From: Pseudomonas bubulae
Lineage (GTDB): Bacteria; Pseudomonadota; Gammaproteobacteria; Pseudomonadales; Pseudomonadaceae
Direction: 5' to 3'
Assembly: GCF_037023725.1 (NCBI RefSeq)
Contig: NZ_CP146078.1
Span: 30,903-94,902, forward strand
DNA: 64,000 nucleotides
In this document: positions 23,877 through 30,774 of the stretch, in pieces
Layout of the letters: every line of letters starts with the position of its first letter
How positions within the stretch are numbered: the first letter of the stretch is position 1
Made by a program: the position numbers and the translations under genes
Notes under the pieces: model-generated
What the model saw: the letters and a program-made list of their open reading frames with translations, nothing else
The model's database searches: none
Told to the model about the DNA's origin: nothing

Positions 23877-24961
23877 TGGATGACCTCCATCTTTTCAAAC
23901 ACGTACTGAGTCATTACACAAATCTCTTTTGTCGCATCACGCGCAGCGGTTTTCTTGATTTCCCACACGGGAATTTGATTACCCAGCGCCTCAGCAATGC
24001 TGTCACGTTGGCGGATGTCAAAAGGCATTACCAAGTCGGCATAGGCATCGCGCAAGATCGCCATGTTTTCAACGTGACGCGGAATCTTGACGTTGTAGCG
24101 GTTCGGCAGCATTCCAATGAATTGCAGGGTCGGGTTTGCTTCGCGCAGGTTCTGAATGACGGCAACCATTTTTTCCATGCCCTGCAGGCTGTATGGCTCC
24201 AGCTCCACCGGAGACATAACAAAATCAGCGCTCAACAGTGCCGATGCCATTACGTTGCTGAGGAATGGCGGCGTGTCGATCAGGCAAACATCGAAATACT
24301 GCGAAAGCGCCTCAACATGGGTGCGCAGCAGCGTTGCAGCGTCTTCCAGGTCAAGCTTTTCAATGTTGGCCAAGCGATCATCATTGTGAATCAGGGTGAT
24401 ACCCGAATTATCGCGGTCGGCAAAAAAAGACAGTACAAGGTCTGGCGAATCATCAAACATCTGGCTAGCGAACAGGCCGCACGCATGGGCCTCCAGGGTG
24501 TAGCTCGCGTTGCCCTGTGGATCGAGGTCGATCACAACAACGCGCAAGCCACGGCGCGCACCATCGAACGCTAGGTGGCAGGTCGTCATGGTCTTCCCTT
24601 GCCCCCCCTTCTGAATCGCATTTGCCAGTGTCTTCATTTTCATTTTCAGGATTCCGTTTTTTTGTGTGTCTGTTCCCACTTCTTCACAATGAATGCCTGG
24701 TGCGCTGGCAGAATCGCCGTTACCCGCTCGTAACCTCTCGGGACTGCACTCTGCTCCTGGAACGCTGACCACACTCGCCGTACTGCCTGCGAGATTGCCC
24801 CCGCCGTCAACTCCAACTCCTGCGCGTAGTGCGCTTGAGGTTTGCCCAATACCAAAACCCCGTGCGCTATCTCCAGCGTCTGAGGCGATACATTCAGGTC
24901 TTTGGTTGTTTCCGCAAACTGGGCCTCGGTCATGGTTTTTTTGGTCATGGATCATACCCAT
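23873..24961 (-). CDS. incC: IncC partition ATPase (long and short forms)
   Basis: ParA-family ATPase. The short form starts at ATG 24637 (MKTLANAIQKGG, 254 residues), the long one at ATG 24961 (MGMIHDQKNH, 362 residues). RK2 IncC also has two forms, and its long form starts similarly (MGVIHEE). Walker A is QKGGQGKT, with Gln where KGGVGKT is usual; VVIDLDPQGNASYTLE and CLIDTPPFLSNV follow. The N-terminal extension of the long form is read in a different frame through the whole of korA. Acts with KorB in segregation and potentiates its repression. Confidence 0.92.
   Translation of the reverse strand: MGMIHDQKNHDRGPVCGNNQRPECIASDAGDSARGFGIGQTSSALRAGVGVDGGGNLAGSTASVVSVPGAECSPERLRAGNGDSASAPGIHCEEVGTDTQKNGILKMKMKTLANAIQKGGQGKTMTTCHLAFDGARRGLRVVVIDLDPQGNASYTLEAHACGLFASQMFDDSPDLVLSFFADRDNSGITLIHNDDRLANIEKLDLEDAATLLRTHVEALSQYFDVCLIDTPPFLSNVMASALLSADFVMSPVELEPYSLQGMEKMVAVIQNLREANPTLQFIGMLPNRYNVKIPRHVENMAILRDAYADLVMPFDIRQRDSIAEALGNQIPVWEIKKTAARDATKEICVMTQYVFEKMEVIQ
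24646..24948 (-). CDS. korA: KorA global repressor
   Basis: 100 residues, like RK2 KorA (101). HTH: GKPQAHYAQELELTAGAISQ followed by AVRRVW. The C-terminal dimerisation segment GYERVTAILPAHQAFIVKKW is shared with TrbA (34379) and the KlcB-like protein (26237). It binds TTTAGCTAAA palindromes found upstream of korA, kleA and trfA/trbA. The first gene of the korA-incC-korB operon, embedded in the long incC frame. Confidence 0.95.
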   Translation of the reverse strand: MTKKTMTEAQFAETTKDLNVSPQTLEIAHGVLVLGKPQAHYAQELELTAGAISQAVRRVWSAFQEQSAVPRGYERVTAILPAHQAFIVKKWEQTHKKTES

Positions 24962-25018
24962 AATTAGCTCCGCACCTGGCAAGTTGATCAAAGCGGTGTC
25001 CGCCGCTGCATGCCAAGA

Positions 25019-25084
25019 AGTTTAGCTAAACTATAGTGTCAGGTCAATGATTTTAGCCGCTAAAATCCATTTATTTAGCTAAAC
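25019..25084 (-). promoter_or_regulatory. korA promoter with KorA and KorB operators
   Basis: Minus-strand promoter TTGACC (25042-25047), 17-bp spacer, TAAACT (25019-25024). The KorA palindrome GTTTAGCTAAAC (25020-25031) covers the -10 box, as in RK2 korAp. The KorB site TTTAGCCGCTAAA (25052-25064) lies just upstream of -35, and a second KorA-like site ATTTAGCTAAAC is at 25073-25084. Autoregulated control node for korA-incC-korB. Confidence 0.9.
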
Positions 25085-25088
25085 AAAA

Positions 25089-25106
25089 AGGCCCTGTAGG
25101 GCCTTC
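25089..25106 (-). terminator. Terminator after kleE
   Basis: AAGGCCCTGTAGGGCCTT stem; on the minus strand it is followed by a short T-run. It closes the kle operon ahead of the korA promoter. Confidence 0.85.
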
Positions 25107-25131
25107 GTTCACTTCGCGCGGTGATATTGAG

Positions 25132-25467
25132 TTACTTAACGCCTTTGGGCTTGAACACCGACACAAAGAAGGTGAGTGCCACCAGGGCCGCGAAGTGCAG
25201 GGAAAATGTCCATCCTGCGTGGCTACCTGGCGTGTCCCAGTGCCAAACCATCAAAACCCCTTGAAACACTACGTCGAGAGCCAGAAGCCAGCGCAGAACC
25301 GGCCAGGCAAGCGCGACAACAAACCACAGAACCTTAACAACCCCCGAAAAAGCCTTTTTAGTCGCACCTGGCCCACTAGGTGCCTTTAGGGGTGCTGACT
25401 CAGGAACAGCGTCAAGGGCCTGTTGGGCACCTTCGCTACCTGGAAACTTGTATACGTTGTTAGCCAT
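25132..25467 (-). CDS. kleE: KleE membrane protein
   Basis: 111 residues from ATG 25467, with GGGAGGGG at 7-bp spacing. Short polar N-terminus (MANNVYKFPGSEG) then two or three hydrophobic helices (VLWFVVALAWPVLRWLLAL, LVALTFFVSVF) with the GWTFSLHFAALVAL motif and KPKGVK tail of RK2 KleE. A small inner-membrane protein of the kle stable-inheritance operon; molecular role unknown. The kleB, C, D and F genes of RK2 are absent. Confidence 0.8.
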   Translation of the reverse strand: MANNVYKFPGSEGAQQALDAVPESAPLKAPSGPGATKKAFSGVVKVLWFVVALAWPVLRWLLALDVVFQGVLMVWHWDTPGSHAGWTFSLHFAALVALTFFVSVFKPKGVK

Positions 25468-25578
25468 AACTTGACCCCTCCCATGCGATTGCATGAACAT
25501 GCTACCTGCAAGCACCTGGCTTGGGCTTGATGTGTCCGCATCGGGTCAAGTGCCCCGGAGCAATCCGGGGCGCTTCAA

Positions 25579-25842
25579 TCACCTTGGCGGATAAGCCAGG
25601 TTTTTTGCCTTTTCGACCGCTTCCGCTGAAAACTTCCCTTTGGCGTCACCTTCCAAGCTGCAAGCCGACAGGTTAGCCCGCTCTCTTAGCTGTTCCGCTT
25701 GGCGGATCAGCAGTTGAGCCTTGCGCGTTGCTTCTGCCGCCTGGCGAGTCAACTCCTGAATGGTGTCTCGGCGCTGCTGCAGGTCGGTGGTTTCAACCCC
25801 TGGCAGTAGATCAATCCAAGGCATAATACGCTGTTGATTCAT
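25579..25842 (-). CDS. kleA: KleA-like helical protein
   Basis: 87 residues. MPWIDLLPGVET near the N-terminus and a heptad-like helix (QQRRDTIQELTRQAAEATRK, AQLLIRQAEQLRERANL) resemble RK2 KleA/KleC. Soluble, basic and coiled-coil in character. The first gene of a short kleA-kleE operon under a promoter with KorC-, KorA- and KorB-type sites. RK2 kle genes are thought to support stable maintenance in some hosts. Whether this is KleA or KleC cannot be fixed by eye. Confidence 0.65.
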   Translation of the reverse strand: MNQQRIMPWIDLLPGVETTDLQQRRDTIQELTRQAAEATRKAQLLIRQAEQLRERANLSACSLEGDAKGKFSAEAVEKAKNLAYPPR

Positions 25843-25960
25843 CGGGTTCCGACTCCGGTCATTGACCTGGGCAAATTGCCTGGCCTTGAATTACATTATA
25901 GGGCTTAAAGTCCTATTTTTCCAGATTTATTTAGCTAAAGATCGGATTTTAGCCGCTAAA
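25843..25960 (-). promoter_or_regulatory. kleA promoter-leader with KorC, KorA and KorB sites
   Basis: -10 TATAAT (25895-25900, minus) overlaps the KorC-like dyad TAGGGCTTAAAGTCCTA (25899-25915). ATTTAGCTAAAG (25929-25940) is a KorA site and TTTAGCCGCTAAA (25948-25960) a KorB site. The transcribed leader has a small hairpin (CCTGGGC-AAATT-GCCTGG, 25866-25882). The same cassette recurs before klcA and before the 113-residue gene. Confidence 0.85.
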
Positions 25961-25964
25961 ATTC

Positions 25965-26240
25965 TTATTTCTGGTGTCCAACCCATATGCGCTCTATGCC
26001 CGCCATATCGGCCAAAATAGCCCAAGCGGCATAGGGAATAGGTGCATCGCCTCCTGTCCAGCGGCGGATCTGTCTGCCACCATGAATGCCTAAAAGTTTT
26101 GCAGCGTCGGCCCCACTAAGACCTCTTGGTGGATCAATTCGCAAAAGTATTTCCCGAACTTCTTCCGGGGTAGGCTGCTCCCAACCAGCCGCAGGCCGGA
26201 AACACTCCGGCCTAATGTCAAACCTGACAGTGTCAGTCAT
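25965..26240 (-). CDS. korC: KorC repressor
   Basis: 91 residues. RPECFRPAAGWEQPTPEEV, then LSGADAAKLLGIHGGRQIRR and WTGGDAPIPYAAWAILADMAG, the pattern of IncP KorC with its central HTH. Expected to bind the TAGGGC(T)TAAAGCCCTA dyads that overlap the -10 boxes of three nearby promoters. Its ATG overlaps the klcB stop (ATGA), giving a coupled klcB-korC pair as in RK2. Confidence 0.82.
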   Translation of the reverse strand: MTDTVRFDIRPECFRPAAGWEQPTPEEVREILLRIDPPRGLSGADAAKLLGIHGGRQIRRWTGGDAPIPYAAWAILADMAGIERIWVGHQK

Positions 26241-26803
26241 TCGCTGTCTCTCTTTTCTGTTCTGGTGTCCATCCGGGCTTTTGCCCTAGCCTGGTTGAGT
26301 CTTGTCTTTGCCGATTCAGCCCATTTCCGAACCTGGAACGCCTGGTGTGCAGGCAACACGGCATCGACCAACACAAAACCTGGGGGAATGCTCTCGTCTA
26401 ATTTAGACAGTTCCCTATCCAGTATCTCAAGAATGCTTAGGTCATAGGAAATATGAGCCTCATGCAATTCCATCGTGTGCCTACAGGCATTAAGTGGATT
26501 GCCGGAATAGCAAACCATCAGGTCATAATACCCCACTTCATCCAGCCCCCGGCGCTTGAGGTCGTCGTGCTTAGCGATGGATCGAGCAAGCGTTGCGCGG
26601 TATGTCTGTACTCGTGTTTCTAACTTCAACTTTCGCTTAATTGGCTCGCTCGTCAGACTGTCTAAATCAGCGCTAGTGTCGGGCACTGTACCCGCTGGTC
26701 GCGGCCCTACATCCTTTCCCCACGGGTACTGCGCCAGTAACTGAGCTATCGCCTCCTTGTCGGCTTCGTCCCGTACCTGGCTGGCCTTTTCGTTGAATGT
26801 CAT
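26237..26803 (-). CDS. klcB: KlcB-like protein with KorA/TrbA-type C-terminal domain
   Basis: 188 residues. A helical N-terminal two-thirds with no visible HTH (EAIAQLLAQYPWGKDVGP, LKLETRVQTYRATLARSI, YYDLMVCYSGNPLN) is followed by PPGFVLVDAVLPAHQAFQV and RKWAE, the dimerisation motif of KorA and TrbA. Between klcA and korC, where RK2 has klcB, which I recall also shares this C-terminal motif. It could form heterodimers with KorA or TrbA and tune them (inference). The ribosome site is weak; a terminator separates it from klcA. Confidence 0.68.
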   Translation of the reverse strand: MTFNEKASQVRDEADKEAIAQLLAQYPWGKDVGPRPAGTVPDTSADLDSLTSEPIKRKLKLETRVQTYRATLARSIAKHDDLKRRGLDEVGYYDLMVCYSGNPLNACRHTMELHEAHISYDLSILEILDRELSKLDESIPPGFVLVDAVLPAHQAFQVRKWAESAKTRLNQARAKARMDTRTEKRDSE

Positions 26804-26817
26804 TGGTCTGTCCCAGT

Positions 26818-26846
26818 AGAAAAAGCCCGGTGGTTAACCGGGCCTT
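26818..26846 (-). terminator. Terminator between klcA and klcB
   Basis: GCCCGG-TGGTTAA-CCGGGC stem followed on the minus strand by TTTTT. It should make most klcA transcripts monocistronic. Confidence 0.85.
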
Positions 26847-26850
26847 TTGA

Positions 26851-27285
26851 TCAGTCAATGGTGGTCAAAATGGCCTGCGCTTCCGCGTGCTCCAGCGCGA
26901 ATTCTCGCAACTTGTGGTAAAGGTCGATGAACCGATCTGACTCGTTTTCAGGGATGCGTGCCGCCAAAAGACGGCCCAATACGAAAAGCATCAGCGTGAC
27001 CCCAGCAGCCTCTGCACTCATGCGCTCGGAGCAATAATTATCTGCGACCACCACATGCTGCTCTTTGTCAGTGTCCAACGCTGCAAAAAAGCCGCCGTTA
27101 CTGAAGGTGTAAAAATTCCAGTACCCGCCCTGGTAGTCCTGCACCAAACGATCGGCATGGACGTACAGCAGGTTTTCACCGGCCATGAAGTATTTGCCGA
27201 AGTAGGTAGGAAAGAAGTCGAGGCGGTCAGCATCTGCAACGATGGTGGCGGTAACGGGGGGGCTTTCTTGATCTTGAATAGTCAT
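26851..27285 (-). CDS. klcA: KlcA antirestriction protein (ArdB family)
   Basis: 144 residues (RK2 KlcA about 142). FFPTYFGKYFMAGENLLYVH, GGYWNFYTFSNGGFFAALD, and SAEAAGVTLMLFVLGRL are the ArdB/KlcA signature. A cytoplasmic inhibitor of type I restriction in vivo that does not mimic DNA, unlike ArdA. Transcribed alone from a promoter covered by a KorC-like operator, so it should be expressed in a burst when the plasmid enters a repressor-free cell. Confidence 0.93.
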   Translation of the reverse strand: MTIQDQESPPVTATIVADADRLDFFPTYFGKYFMAGENLLYVHADRLVQDYQGGYWNFYTFSNGGFFAALDTDKEQHVVVADNYCSERMSAEAAGVTLMLFVLGRLLAARIPENESDRFIDLYHKLREFALEHAEAQAILTTID

Positions 27286-27364
27286 CGGATTATTCCGGTA
27301 TTGACCTGGGCTACATGCCCGGCCTTCAGAAACAAGTATAGGGCTTAAAGCCCTATACCGTCAA
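27286..27364 (-). promoter_or_regulatory. klcA promoter-leader with KorC-type operator
   Basis: -35 TTGACG (27359-27364), 18-bp spacer, -10 TATACT (27335-27340). The perfect dyad TAGGGCTTAAAGCCCTA (27339-27355) fills the spacer. The leader repeats the hairpin (CTGGGC-TACAT-GCCCGG). Confidence 0.85.
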
Positions 27365-27370
27365 ACAGTA

Positions 27371-27712
27371 TTAGTGGATTCTGTCGTTCCGCGAGTAATT
27401 TTCGCAGGGACTTACCACCCTCAAAATGGGCCGCTGCGAAGGCTTGGCATCCTTCGCCTGGAGCTGCGCCAGACGCTCTACAGACGCCGCCAGACGATCT
27501 TTAAGGGCCTGGACTGCGCTAGTCCACTGATCCAAATCGAAAGCGGTGGCACGTTTGCAGGAGAGCAGAGCACTCTCGTCCAACACGCGATTGGCGACTT
27601 CTTGCCAGCCCTGAACCTCACGCACTCCAACGCAAGCAAGGTAGTGACTGTTTGCCAGGCGGAAAAGGCGATCAGTTTCAGTGCGCAGAACAGCAACTTT
27701 GACAGTATTCAT
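27371..27712 (-). CDS. Unknown small protein under a KorC-type promoter
   Basis: 113 residues from ATG 27712. VKVAVLRTETDRLFRLANSH, GWQEVANRVLDESALLSC, then a helical stretch KDRLAASVERLAQLQAKDAK. No membrane segment or enzyme motif; not recognised. The start context (GGAA ... CCG ATG) is the same as that of klcA, and its leader is the third copy of the klcA/kleA cassette, so it is probably expressed with them on entry into a new host. An antirestriction or establishment role is a guess from regulation only. Confidence 0.6.
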   Translation of the reverse strand: MNTVKVAVLRTETDRLFRLANSHYLACVGVREVQGWQEVANRVLDESALLSCKRATAFDLDQWTSAVQALKDRLAASVERLAQLQAKDAKPSQRPILRVVSPCENYSRNDRIH

Positions 27713-27792
27713 CGGATGAATTCCGGTAAATGACCTGGGCAAACTGCCCGGCCTCTGCATATCATTGTAGGGCTTTAAGCCCTGTATTGCAA
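27713..27792 (-). promoter_or_regulatory. Third KorC-type promoter-leader
   Basis: -35 TTGCAA (27787-27792), 17-bp spacer, -10 TACAAT (27764-27769). Operator TAGGGCTTTAAGCCCTG (27768-27784) is one base off the dyad. Leader hairpin CTGGGC-AAACT-GCCCGG. Confidence 0.82.
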
Positions 27793-27813
27793 ACAATTTT
27801 CGTGACTGGTTAC

Positions 27814-27828
27814 TGACACTTGGGGGGC
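27814..27828 (+). repeat. Orphan oriV-type iteron, left of HTH-array gene
   Basis: TGACACTTGGGGGGC, the same 15-mer as at 31532 and 31620 in oriV, 90 bp before the start of the gene at 27904. Confidence 0.85.
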
Positions 27829-27903
27829 TTTCTGGCAATTCCCTTTGGTGTTCAACCTGCCTTGCACTCTCGAATTAGAACGAAAATACTGTCCATTTTT
27901 TGA

Positions 27904-28677
27904 ATGGCTAAGGGTCATATGGCTGTCGATTGGAAGAACATAGGCTTACCGAGATGGTATGACTGCAAGCTGGGACGCTTGAAAGACCAGGCCCTGGCAC
28001 GGCTTGTTGGAACAACGAAAGGCCGAATCCGCGCCCGACGCCTGGCGTTAGGAATTGCGGCATGTTCGGTCAATCAAGTAATTGAGCCTTTCCGTCACTT
28101 GCTAGGGGTCGAATCAGATCGCGTTATTGCCGCTCGATGCGGCGCGTCCATTTCCAGCGTGACAACCTATCGCGAATCTCTAGGCATCCCGCCGAAGCCT
28201 CGGCCAGTCCCACTTACAAGAAAGCAACGCATCCCCTTAGATCACCCTGTGAGGCCTTACAAGGCGCTTCTCGGCCTTGTCAGTGACCAGGACATTGCGA
28301 ATCTTGCAGGCGTGTCTCTCGCCACAGCCAAGGCATTACGGGAGACATTCGACTTCAAGCCTGCAGCGCCATTGCCAGAAACGCCGGAACGGGTCTCGAT
28401 ACCGAATTATCAAGGCCCGTGGCTTGGGTACGAGTCGTTGTTTGGAAGCATGTCTGCGGCAAAAATCAGTAGGGCAGTGGGGGTGCCTTTCTCAGTCGTT
28501 GAACAGCGACAGGCGTTCTTCGGTGTCACGCCATATCAGCGCGTATCGCGCGTAGATCGCTACGAGCATCTAGTAGGTGTCGTTCCTAACAATGTGCTGG
28601 CAAAGCTTGCAGGCGTCTCACCAGCTCGCATTGCGGACATTCGCAAACGCAAAGATTCAAAACGCGAACCGTCTTAA
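27904..28677 (+). CDS. Protein of five repeated HTH-like units
   Basis: 257 residues (252 from ATG 27919, which has AAGGG just upstream). Five units of about 30 residues with pattern LG..sD..iA...Gvs...V...R..LGI lie at about 22-51, 65-95, 121-151, 179-208 and 221-250; unit 2 reads GVESDRVIAARCGASISSVT and unit 3 GLVSDQDIANLAGVSLATAK. Each looks like a two-helix HTH core. The linkers are Pro/Arg-rich and the net charge is basic, so a multi-site DNA-binding protein is likely. It is the only plus-strand gene in the region and is bracketed by two iteron copies, the second overlapping its stop. Not recognised. Confidence 0.7.
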   Translation: MAKGHMAVDWKNIGLPRWYDCKLGRLKDQALARLVGTTKGRIRARRLALGIAACSVNQVIEPFRHLLGVESDRVIAARCGASISSVTTYRESLGIPPKPRPVPLTRKQRIPLDHPVRPYKALLGLVSDQDIANLAGVSLATAKALRETFDFKPAAPLPETPERVSIPNYQGPWLGYESLFGSMSAAKISRAVGVPFSVVEQRQAFFGVTPYQRVSRVDRYEHLVGVVPNNVLAKLAGVSPARIADIRKRKDSKREPS

Positions 28678-28689
28678 CACTTGAGGGGC
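28675..28689 (+). repeat. Orphan iteron overlapping the stop of the HTH-array gene
   Basis: TAACACTTGAGGGGC; its TAA is the stop codon of the gene at 27904-28677. It matches the oriV iterons at 32179 and, inverted, 32889. Confidence 0.8.
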
Positions 28690-28714
28690 CAATTCACCTG
28701 GCCAGCCCATCTAA

Positions 28715-29425
28715 TTACGCTGCCGGTGCCGGTGCCGCTTTTTGACCCGTGAAAAGCTCTCGGTACCCGCGCATGAAATACTTGTTCGGCTCCTTTTTCT
28801 TGACGTCTTCTGAATGTTCACGCGACAGGTTCGCGAGCAGCCCGCAGTTGATCAAAAATGCGTTTGCCCTGGGAATCCGCTTCTCAGCCACTCCGGTCTT
28901 TTCGCTGATGGTTTCGAACGATGCCATTGTGAACATCGTCTTGTTGTCTCGTGCAAAAGCAAAGTAGAGAAATAGCTTAAGCGCATCGAGCTCGCAGACG
29001 GACCGTTTCTGGAACATCTGAAAAGGCTCGATATGAGTGCTCTGCAAGACGTTATAAAGCGGCCTTGCCGGCAACTTGCACCAGTTGCCACTGAAGTCGT
29101 AACCCGCAAACACGTACCTGCATTTGCGACCTTCCTTTTCGCTTTTGATCCTGCCTGCAACAACCAGTCCTTCCAAGCCGGCAGCGACGAGCTGCCGGCT
29201 CAACCCTGTAATTCCCATCAGACGGGTGTAAGTCATCTCGGCTATCAGCTTGCAGCCGTCATCCCTCCATTTTTCTTCGGCCTGGGTCAGGAGAGCGATG
29301 TACAGCTGCAATGCCGCAATCGCGGTCGATCGAGAAACCTTGACTTGGTTTGACCAGCCAAAATCTCGCAGCCCTCCCTCCTTGATCCATATCGCTGGCA
29401 TTCGCACCCAAGGCAGCAATCTCAT
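28715..29425 (-). CDS. Unknown protein, possible winged-helix DNA-binding
   Basis: 236 residues. An N-terminal region with TAIAALQLYIALLTQAEEKW and YTRLMGITGLSRQLVAAGLE looks like a MarR/Rep-type winged helix; the second half (DALKLFLYFAFARDNKTMF, ISEKTGVAEKRIPRANAFL) resembles a second winged helix as in plasmid initiators. Ala/Pro tail. ATG 29425 has AAGGAG upstream and overlaps the stop of a 44-residue membrane-peptide gene. No confident family. It might regulate replication or be a helper initiator, given its place beside oriV. Confidence 0.6.
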   Translation of the reverse strand: MRLLPWVRMPAIWIKEGGLRDFGWSNQVKVSRSTAIAALQLYIALLTQAEEKWRDDGCKLIAEMTYTRLMGITGLSRQLVAAGLEGLVVAGRIKSEKEGRKCRYVFAGYDFSGNWCKLPARPLYNVLQSTHIEPFQMFQKRSVCELDALKLFLYFAFARDNKTMFTMASFETISEKTGVAEKRIPRANAFLINCGLLANLSREHSEDVKKKEPNKYFMRGYRELFTGQKAAPAPAA

Positions 29426-29556
29426 TTCCCAGCTCCTTGCATTCCGATTACGACGATAGCAGCGAACACTGCTAGTGAAAGAACCAACGGTACTAAGCGA
29501 TCTGCGTTAGTAGCGAGGCGTTCCAATGCTTCTACTACTTTGCGAAAACTGTTCAT
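29422..29556 (-). CDS. 44-residue single-pass membrane peptide
   Basis: ATG 29556, stop TGA at 29422-29424 overlapping the next ATG (ATGA). The product MNSFRKVVEALERLATNADR has an amphipathic head followed by a membrane helix (PLVLSLAVFAAIVVIGM) and a short GAGK tail. Translational coupling to the downstream gene argues that it is real. The AT-rich DNA upstream (29630-29720) is a likely promoter. Function unknown; it could tether its partner or be a small toxin-like peptide. Confidence 0.55.
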   Translation of the reverse strand: MNSFRKVVEALERLATNADRLVPLVLSLAVFAAIVVIGMQGAGK

Positions 29557-29874
29557 TAGCCAGATCTCAAATGACTTGTGATGCGGCCTTTGTAACGATC
29601 TGGCGAACCTCTCTCTAGAATAAGGTGATCGAAATTTAAAAAAAATATATTTAAAAACCTATATAAAACAGTTAGTTATTAGCTTTTTTAAAAGTCTTTA
29701 ATATTCACTTATTGGTTCACGAACGGTAGATTTTCGACTGAAATCCTGAAAAGTCCAACTAACCGTGCGTCAGACGGGCAGCTCGCACCGCGTCAGAATA
29801 GGATTGCCTTCTGCTTTTTCTGGCGCTCCCGCGTCAACCTGGGTTTAGTTTCATTGCTCCAAAAACCCAAAGTC
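29557..29874. other. AT-rich promoter region and Tn3-type terminal repeat remnant
   Basis: 29635-29720 is very AT-rich (runs of A and T, TATATAAAAC) and probably holds the promoter for the membrane peptide and DNA-binding gene. At 29832-29869 the minus strand has a 38-bp degenerate Tn3-family terminal repeat with the core TTGGAGCAATGAAAC, resembling the repeats at 31410, 31804 and 32028. No gene seen. Confidence 0.55.
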
Positions 29875-29892
29875 TGAATCGCCCCGGGTTTT

Positions 29893-30774
29893 CTAGACAC
29901 TCTCAAGGCTCGCTGCGTAACGCTTTTCAAACTCTACCGGTGACAGCTGATTGTTGAAACTGTGGCGTCGTTTTGGGTTGTAAAACATCTCGATGTAATC
30001 GAACACATCATCTCGAGCATCCTGGCGTGTAGTGTAGATTTTACGCTTGATCCGTTCCCGCTTCAGCAACTGGAAAAAGCTCTCCGCCACAGCGTTGTCG
30101 TGGCAATTACCTCGACGACTCATGCTGGCTACCAGGTTGTTAGCTTTCAAGAAGCTTCGCCAGTCTGAGCTGCTGTACTGACTGCCTTGATCCGAGTGGA
30201 TCATCACCTCTTGCTTCGGCTTACGTCTCCAAACCGCCATCAGCAGTGCATCAATGGCTACGTCGCTGGTCATCTGCGACTTCATTGACCAACCAATGAT
30301 CTGGCGTGAAAACAGATCGAGCACCACGGCCAAATACAGCCAGCCTTCATATGTTCGGATGTAGGTAATGTCTGTGACCCAAACTTTGTTGGGTTCTCTG
30401 ACATCGAATTGGCGCTTCAGTAAGTTCGGTGAGGCAACGGCTGGCTTACCACCGTATTTTCCAGGCCTCCGTCGATACCCAGTCTGAGAACGTAAACCTT
30501 CAAGGCGCATCAACCTAGCCACCCGGTGACGGCCACAGCTCTCACCAACCTCTCGCAGGTCATCATGGATCTTTCGATAGCCATAAACGCCACCGCTTTC
30601 CAGCCAGGAGTGTTTGATCAATCCAAGCAGTCGCTGATCGTCCTTGGCTCGCGCAGATTTTGGTTCTGACAGCCACGCGTAGTAGCCGCTGGGATGAACC
30701 TTGAGCGTCAGGCAAAGCCGTCGAATCGCGTAATGACCCGCTTGCTGCTTAATAAAGGCGTACTTCAGCCGCAC
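29893..30774 (-). CDS. IS3-family transposase OrfB (DDE integrase)
   Basis: The frame is open for 293 codons. N-terminal HTH_21-like segment (YAFIKQQAGHYAIRRLCLTL), then the DDE domain: VWVTDITYIRT (first D), VMIHSDQGSQYSS (second D), and SFFQLLKRERIKR (E), with the RRHSFNNQLSPVEFEKRY ending. Normally produced as the C-terminal part of an OrfAB fusion by -1 frameshifting. Intact. Confidence 0.93.
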   Translation of the reverse strand: MRLKYAFIKQQAGHYAIRRLCLTLKVHPSGYYAWLSEPKSARAKDDQRLLGLIKHSWLESGGVYGYRKIHDDLREVGESCGRHRVARLMRLEGLRSQTGYRRRPGKYGGKPAVASPNLLKRQFDVREPNKVWVTDITYIRTYEGWLYLAVVLDLFSRQIIGWSMKSQMTSDVAIDALLMAVWRRKPKQEVMIHSDQGSQYSSSDWRSFLKANNLVASMSRRGNCHDNAVAESFFQLLKRERIKRKIYTTRQDARDDVFDYIEMFYNPKRRHSFNNQLSPVEFEKRYAASLESV

